NCBI GenBank assembly: GCA_023247135.1
Contig: JAHFHB010000107.1
Span: 1 to 6,720 of the forward strand
DNA length: 6,720 nt
Direction: 5' to 3'
From: Candidatus Omnitrophota bacterium
Lineage (GTDB): Bacteria; Omnitrophota; Omnitrophia; Omnitrophales; Aquincolibacteriaceae
How positions within the stretch are numbered: the first letter of the stretch is position 1; each line of letters opens with the position of its first letter. The notes under the pieces were generated by a model that saw nothing but the letters and a program-made list of their open reading frames with translations, was not told the origin of the DNA and searched no databases. This document shows, piece after piece, positions 6,001-6,720 of this stretch. A program made the position numbers and the translations under genes.

Positions 6001-6720
6001 AGGTGCTTGGCAAAAGAGTTGAGGTTTCGCTGGCTAAAATGCTGTTAGACCGCAGGGACGGCAGTTTTGAGGTCCAATATCCGGAAGTTCTGCGGGCCCT
6101 AAGCCAGGAAGCCATTCCCGGAGTTTTTGGCCCCTTTTACAGCCGTATAAAAGGGCAGGCCCGTTTTCAGGATCTGCGCCTGGCACTTCTCGATGTGAAT
6201 GAAGAGTGGCGGGCCGTGCGTCGCTCTGAGATGCGCAGTGAGAACGAAGATGAGGCCGCGAAAGCCGCCATGATTAAAAAACAGCAGCAATTTGTGGAAT
6301 TGAAAAATGATTGGCTGGAGCGGCAGCAGAACCTAAGGTTTTTACAGTTCAGCACATGGGGGATAAGAGCTTTGGCGCCGGTGGCATTGCCTGCGTTGTG
6401 GCTTGTCGTGGCGGTAGCATGGTTGATCTGGTTGGGCAGGTTTCCCGGGCGCAATATGGGATTGCCCGAGGTTTTACTATGGACTGCCATGGGCCTTTTA
6501 GGTACGGTAATTTCGGTCCTGGCGCCGTTTATAGTGAATGATGTTAAAAAACGGCATGCGTATCGAGATACTGACGATGCCGGGCAGTTGATGACGCTTA
6601 GGCAAGAGCTTTTAGCTGATCTGGGTCTTTCCTTGCATACGCATGATTTGAGTCAAATTGTGGCAGGAATTTTGGAACAGGGTGAAAAAAATATTTATGG
6701 CTACGATCGAAGTCTTTTTT
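1..6720 (+). CDS. Interior of a giant multi-domain protein (partial at both ends)
   Basis: A single frame, with its first complete codon at base 3, reads through the whole window without a stop: 2239 codons to base 6719, open at both ends. I followed it codon by codon. The order is: unrecognised C-terminal part of a module (residues 1-233), RSEMR, unrecognised module (239-773), basic and helical linker (774-948), MutS-like core and ATPase (949-1338), Pro/Ser/Thr linker, RSEMR, degenerate protein-kinase fold (about 1387-1636), long helical region (1637-2073), RSEMR, charged helix, two membrane helices (2123-2178), and a soluble tail. No cysteine codon occurs. Because there is no internal stop and no credible internal ribosome binding site, I treat it as one polypeptide rather than several genes. 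The overall function is unknown. The ATPase and pseudokinase suggest an ATP-driven or nucleotide-sensing assembly tethered to the membrane, but that is inference. The gene's ends, promoter and neighbours lie outside the window. Confidence 0.95.
3..701 (+). other. Module A: C-terminal part of an unrecognised domain
   Basis: Residues 1-233 precede the first RSEMR motif. The sequence looks like a folded alpha/beta domain followed by helices: strands around GDIGFSVLARDG and EIQYLLSS (about residues 30-48), an amphipathic helix with many Trp and Leu (about 58-72), a strand GFKAVHFNFF, and a C-terminal helical bundle (about 145-230) ending in a Leu/Glu-rich helix. The strand-helix-strand order around residues 30-95 faintly resembles the end of a GNAT acetyltransferase fold, but I see no acetyl-CoA-binding Q/RxxGxG/A motif, so no function is assigned. 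The domain begins upstream of the window. Confidence 0.5.
702..716 (+). other. RSEMR module-border motif, copy 1
   Basis: Encodes RSEMR (residues 234-238) in the context PARSEMRN, straight after the Leu/Glu-rich helix that closes module A and before a new soluble segment. Codons are cgt tcc gag atg cgt. The same five residues occur at 4080-4094 and 6222-6236. The conserved basic-acidic-hydrophobic-basic pattern at or near apparent domain borders suggests a linker or processing site. That role is inferred. Confidence 0.85.
717..2321 (+). other. Module B, N-terminal part: unrecognised alpha/beta and beta-rich region
   Basis: Residues 239-773 match no family I can name. The first third (about 239-420) alternates helices with hydrophobic strands such as AQILVHSG, IHFVLHG and DTIIVSPLG, suggestive of a Rossmann-like alpha/beta fold but without a recognisable nucleotide-binding loop. 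The middle (about 443-575) is rich in Trp, Tyr, Gly and Pro with short strands (SGFFWAGSG, TTWLVPVLPGM, KAAFVGVRDG, GAGSYFERYSPGW) and looks mostly beta. The last third returns to alpha/beta, including DVVVFVQWD and several Leu/Phe-rich helices. It lies upstream of the MutS-like ATPase within the same inter-RSEMR module, where true MutS proteins carry mismatch-recognition and connector domains. I cannot see the Phe-x-Glu mismatch-reading motif in the expected setting, so I do not call it MutS domain I. Confidence 0.5.
2322..2846 (+). other. Basic linker and helical stretch before the MutS-like core
   Basis: Residues 774-948. It opens with a highly charged run RRLERTSKREKDRLKR (774-789), continues through a Pro/Gly/Ser-rich piece with PFPGSQPGPLRDP (about 810-822), then Leu/Glu-rich helices (about 827-895), and a second hydrophilic patch with NTRIQTNSRNW and AENPQAPWDPRPG. 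It looks like a flexible connector, possibly contacting nucleic acid through the basic run, although nothing proves that. The stretch at about 2697-2780 uses AGT and AGG codons more densely than its surroundings, without breaking the frame. Confidence 0.5.
2847..3209 (+). other. MutS-like helical core/lever region
   Basis: Residues 949-1069 are predicted to be mostly long helices, for example NEIFLDIQNLLEGMETLVDL and LRKLNLILRVVWQLESQLKI. They sit immediately before the ATPase domain, which is where MutS-family proteins have the helical core (levers) linking DNA contacts to the ATPase. Similarity here is by position and helical character more than by conserved residues, so the assignment depends on the ATPase that follows. 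The region is shorter than the roughly 300-residue core of bacterial MutS. Confidence 0.6.
3354..3380 (+). other. Walker A (P-loop) of the MutS-like ATPase
   Basis: GPNMNGKTT at residues 1118-1126, with the catalytic Lys at 1124. This is the MutS signature form of the P-loop (GPNMxGKS/TT) rather than a generic GxxxxGKS/T, and it is the strongest single piece of evidence for the family. Confidence 0.92.
3507..3539 (+). other. MutS DDxxxGxSTFxxE segment
   Basis: Encodes IHQGKSTFFKE (residues 1169-1179), preceded by DD (1167-1168). In MutS proteins the equivalent STFxxE loop follows the P-loop by about 45 residues and contributes to ATP binding across the dimer interface. Here the spacing from the Walker A Lys to this Ser is 50 residues, close to the family spacing. 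Confidence 0.85.
3591..3629 (+). other. Walker B and following loop of the MutS-like ATPase
   Basis: LAIMDEFFTGASF at residues 1197-1209, with Asp 1201 and Glu 1202. MutS proteins typically read LxLMDExGRGTST; here GRGTS is replaced by FTGAS while the Mg-binding Asp and the catalytic Glu are kept. Confidence 0.88.
4017..4079 (+). other. Pro/Ser/Thr-rich linker with a degenerate RSEMR-like start
   Basis: Residues 1339-1359 begin with RAEMPP, three of five residues matching RSEMR, and continue as low-complexity PSPFETGTSQVSASPP up to the second RSEMR. This is a flexible linker between the MutS-like ATPase and the kinase-like fold. The degenerate motif may be a decayed copy of the border peptide. 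Confidence 0.65.
4030..4052 (+). repeat. Perfect 9-bp inverted repeat with a 5-nt loop in the linker
   Basis: Arms ccccgtctc (4030-4038) and gagacgggg (4044-4052) are exact reverse complements around cgttc. It lies inside the coding sequence of the Pro/Ser-rich linker. No T-run follows, so it is not a rho-independent terminator. A GC-rich hairpin at a domain border could slow ribosomes, but chance is not excluded. Confidence 0.6.
4080..4094 (+). other. RSEMR module-border motif, copy 2
   Basis: RSEMR at residues 1360-1364, context SPPRSEMRN, at the junction between the MutS-like module and the kinase-like module. Codons are cgc tct gag atg cgc, identical to copy 3 at 6222-6236. The following Asn matches copy 1. 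Confidence 0.88.
4161..4910 (+). other. Protein-kinase-like domain, probable pseudokinase
   Basis: Residues about 1387-1636. Kinase landmarks are present with correct spacing: VAIK-type lysine in HFIKITHH (Lys 1434), alpha-C glutamate in FQEAQALFKL (Glu 1448), catalytic-loop strand VIHANIRPAAFLIND (1521-1535), the metal-binding strand LQLIEFGNA (EFG 1543-1545, 18 residues after the catalytic position, as in active kinases), and the alpha-F aspartate in DVDVYSF (Asp 1582). The key residues are altered: HRD is HAN (Asp to Asn 1525), the loop Asn five residues on is Ala 1530, and DFG is EFG. No Gly-rich loop or APE motif is evident. The fold is thus recognisable but phosphotransfer is unlikely. 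It may bind nucleotide or act as a scaffold or regulator of the neighbouring domains. A fast-diverging active kinase of the atypical kind is the main alternative. Confidence 0.78.
4911..6221 (+). other. Long, mostly helical region of unknown function
   Basis: Residues 1637-2073, between the kinase-like fold and the third RSEMR. Predicted helices follow one another: PVLEKLRRDLEIIQSF, a Gln/Glu/Ala-rich run with EETQAYQALLDDIQKN, DAEIILRAVALYVVDRGLK, EEARAMAEVGLLRIFIFLV, and DEDIYRSLRDLVYRKREM. No catalytic motif, TPR consensus or metal site is apparent. A hydrophobic patch at 5733-5771 (GLLRIFIFLVPFL) is interrupted by Arg and too short for a confident membrane helix. It could be a helical-repeat scaffold, but no repeat unit could be aligned by eye. 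Confidence 0.45.
6222..6236 (+). other. RSEMR module-border motif, copy 3
   Basis: RSEMR at residues 2074-2078, context VRRSEMRSENEDE. Codons cgc tct gag atg cgc are identical to copy 2. It separates the helical region from the charged helix and membrane hairpin that follow. Confidence 0.88.
6237..6356 (+). other. Charged, possibly coiled-coil helix before the membrane hairpin
   Basis: Residues 2079-2118 start with an acidic run SENEDEAAKAA and continue as a Lys/Gln/Glu-rich amphipathic helix with KKQQQFVELKNDW and LERQQNLRFLQF. Length and composition fit a short coiled coil or juxtamembrane helix leading directly into the first membrane segment. Confidence 0.55.
6369..6536 (+). other. Two transmembrane helices (membrane hairpin)
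   Basis: TM1 is residues 2123-2145 (starts ALAPVALPALWLVVAVAWL) and TM2 is residues 2157-2178 (contains TAMGLLGTVISVLAPFIV). They are joined by a short loop of about 11 residues, RFPGRNMGLPE. The sequence after TM2, NDVKKRHAYR, is strongly basic, which by the positive-inside rule places both flanks in the cytoplasm and the loop outside. The loop also has two Arg, so topology is not certain. This is the only clear membrane segment in the window. Confidence 0.8.
6537..6719 (+). other. Soluble tail after the membrane hairpin, continuing off the window
   Basis: Residues 2179-2239: a basic juxtamembrane stretch, then a helix LMTLRQELLADLGL and SLHTHDLSQIVAGILEQGEK. Nothing diagnostic can be seen before the window ends in the open frame. 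Confidence 0.4.

Noticed and set aside
6132..6155. Inverted repeat ccctttta / taaaaggg with an 8-nt loop
   Set aside because: An 8-bp repeat of this spacing is expected about once by chance in a window this long, and it lies inside a coding helix with no context to support a function.
4089..6233. The Met codon within RSEMR as an internal translation start (4089 and 6231)
   Set aside because: No stop codon precedes either in frame, and no Shine-Dalgarno sequence lies at a suitable distance upstream, so separate genes starting there are not supported.
293..6490. Many minus-strand ORFs of about 60-165 codons, the longest at 1257-1751
   Set aside because: All lie opposite the giant frame, overlap one another in different frames, and encode low-complexity, Arg/Ser/Pro-rich peptides without domain features. 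They are what a long moderately GC-rich gene produces by chance on its other strand.
1495..6541. Short plus-strand ORFs at 1495-1737, 5170-5355 and 6311-6541
   Set aside because: They are out of frame inside the giant coding region, have no convincing ribosome binding site, and their peptides show no domain. The one at 6311-6541 overlaps the membrane hairpin read in another frame.

Overview
The whole window is the interior of one giant protein-coding gene on the + strand. The frame whose first complete codon begins at base 3 stays open to base 6719: 2239 codons without TAA, TAG or TGA, continuing past both ends. Neither the start nor the stop is present. No RNA gene, mobile element, CRISPR array, promoter or intergenic gap is visible; every other ORF of moderate length overlaps this frame and looks like a shadow. 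Residue numbers below count from base 3, so residue = codon start / 3.

The protein reads as a chain of modules separated by a short repeated peptide, RSEMR, at residues 234-238, 1360-1364 and 2074-2078. Module A (residues 1-233) is the end of something unrecognised. Module B (239-1359) has an unrecognised N-terminal part of about 535 residues, a basic linker, a helical stretch, and then a clear MutS-family core and ATPase domain with GPNMNGKTT, GKSTF and MDE motifs. Module C (1365-2073) opens with a protein-kinase-like fold in which the HRD and DFG aspartates are replaced (HAN and EFG), so it is probably a pseudokinase; about 430 mostly helical residues of unknown function follow. Module D (2079 onward) begins with a charged helix and a two-helix membrane hairpin, then runs out of the window.

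Two global properties stand out. The 2239 residues contain no cysteine codon at all. The RSEMR motif falls at or next to the apparent module borders, and two of its three copies use exactly the same codons. Together with the mixture of enzyme-like folds this suggests a modular giant protein or a polyprotein-like chain. The membrane hairpin, with a strongly basic flank after it, would anchor the chain with the ATPase and pseudokinase most likely in the cytoplasm, where ATP is available.

The base composition is moderate (about half G+C by eye), and the long ORF without introns indicates a bacterium. Extremely long multi-domain ORFs are known from candidate phyla such as Omnitrophota (OP3). I have an unverified impression that RSEMR-like peptides recur in proteins from that group, so this assignment is a hypothesis, not a reading of the sequence.
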